Notes under the pieces: model-generated
What the model was told of the DNA's origin: nothing
The model's database searches: none
What the model saw: only the letters and a program-made list of their open reading frames with translations
Part shown: piece by piece, positions 63,809-64,000 of the stretch
Layout of the letters: every line of letters starts with the position of its first letter
How positions within the stretch are numbered: position 1 is the stretch's first letter
Translations under genes and position numbers: made by a program
Origin: Croceibacterium segetis
GTDB lineage: Bacteria > Pseudomonadota > Alphaproteobacteria > Sphingomonadales > Sphingomonadaceae
Direction: 5' to 3'
DNA: 64,000 nt
Assembly: GCF_011320115.1 (NCBI RefSeq)
Contig: NZ_JAANOZ010000005.1
Location: 202,235-266,234, forward strand

Positions 63809-63837
63809 GGCCCGCCTCCATTCGGAAGCGGGCCTTT
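63809..63837. terminator. terminator between the small membrane protein gene and ctrA
   Basis: Stem GGCCCGC / GCGGGCC with an inner CTCC-ATTC-GGAA loop, followed by TTT. It lies between convergent genes and could act for either. Confidence 0.75.
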
Positions 63838-63869
63838 CACGTCCCATCCAAGGAAGACTCAGGAGATAG

Positions 63870-64000
63870 TCAGGCGGCTTCCGCCTCTTCGCCCGGATCG
63901 CGCAGCACGTAGCCGCGGCCCCAGACGGTTTCGATGTAATTCTCGCCGCCGCAGGCGCTCGAAAGCTTCTTGCGCAGCTTGCAGATGAACACGTCGATGA
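63870..64000 (-). CDS. ctrA: CtrA cell-cycle response regulator, C-terminal fragment
   Basis: The last 43 codons plus a partial one of an OmpR-type winged-helix domain; the rest lies beyond the window. [13 protein letters not shown] followed by [17 protein letters not shown] is the DNA-binding end of CtrA-family regulators. The C-terminal tail EEAEAA is typical of CtrA, whose alanine tail is a ClpXP degradation signal. CtrA could regulate genes elsewhere in this window, but no TTAA-N7-TTAA site was found in its intergenic regions. Confidence 0.9.
   Translation of the reverse strand, partial: IDVFICKLRKKLSSACGGENYIETVWGRGYVLRDPGEEAEAA

Overview
This is a 64-kb high-GC chromosomal segment of an alphaproteobacterium, most likely a sphingomonad (Sphingomonadales). 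The evidence is a serine palmitoyltransferase with its own acyl carrier protein (sphingolipid synthesis), the 180-kDa class of NAD-glutamate dehydrogenase, alphaproteobacterial small families (DUF3576, DUF3572, RHH_4, single-cysteine DksA), a DivK-like receiver and the C-terminus of CtrA at the right edge. No phage, insertion sequence, CRISPR array, rRNA or tRNA gene was seen. Nearly everything is core metabolism and housekeeping; the accessory flavour is limited to two sugar-transfer genes and a few lineage-specific small proteins.

Left part (1-12,305, all minus strand): DUF3576 lipoprotein - leuS - lptE - holA in a tightly overlapping operon, followed by a frameshifted exopolysaccharide sugar-phosphate transferase, an alpha/beta hydrolase, a TPR protein, an LLM-class flavin oxidoreductase and the NAD-glutamate dehydrogenase, which runs off the window. 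From 12.6 to 31.5 kb come a sphingomonad-type outer-membrane protein, phbB, fumC, an RHH regulator, galU, an M23 peptidase, a GT2 glycosyltransferase, bcp-glnE, an agmatine-deiminase homologue, a TetR/NTF2 pair with a palindromic operator candidate, prfC, a flavin-binding protein, an EEP-family enzyme, glnK-amtB behind a textbook sigma-54 promoter, and an OmpA-like protein with a 28-proline linker that also has a sigma-54-like promoter.

Middle part (31.5-46 kb): a rhodanese-like DUF442 protein with TerC, a glycine-rich double cold-shock protein, the argD-argF-hslO group, queC, a YqaA/DedA-like membrane protein, the acp-spt-TPR sphingolipid group next to a DivK-like response regulator, and a run of overlapping plus-strand genes (DUF3572, HAD, RidA, glycerophosphodiesterase, DUF482/FemAB-like GNAT). 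The gap in front of DUF3572 carries two DnaA-box-like sites.

Right part (46-64 kb): dksA with palindromes upstream, a PilZ protein, a periplasmic solute-binding lipoprotein, DUF4112, kynA-kynU, an HNH endonuclease, gluQ - twin-TM protein - PduO-type adenosyltransferase, a very acidic small protein, mutS, the malic-enzyme/phosphotransacetylase fusion maeB, an MHS-type MFS transporter with an NTF2-like protein, an SDR, an L,D-transpeptidase, trmB, a small membrane protein and the truncated ctrA. Nitrogen assimilation is a recurring theme (GDH, glnE, glnK-amtB, arginine synthesis), but the genes are scattered.

The most notable irregularities are a pair of compensating frameshifts in the sugar transferase, two genes (MFS and SDR) whose homologous N-termini have no ATG/GTG/TTG but have good Shine-Dalgarno sequences in front of CTG and ATC codons, and several unannotated regulatory motifs. 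I found no convincing wholly new multi-gene system. All family assignments come from recognised motifs, not from database searches.
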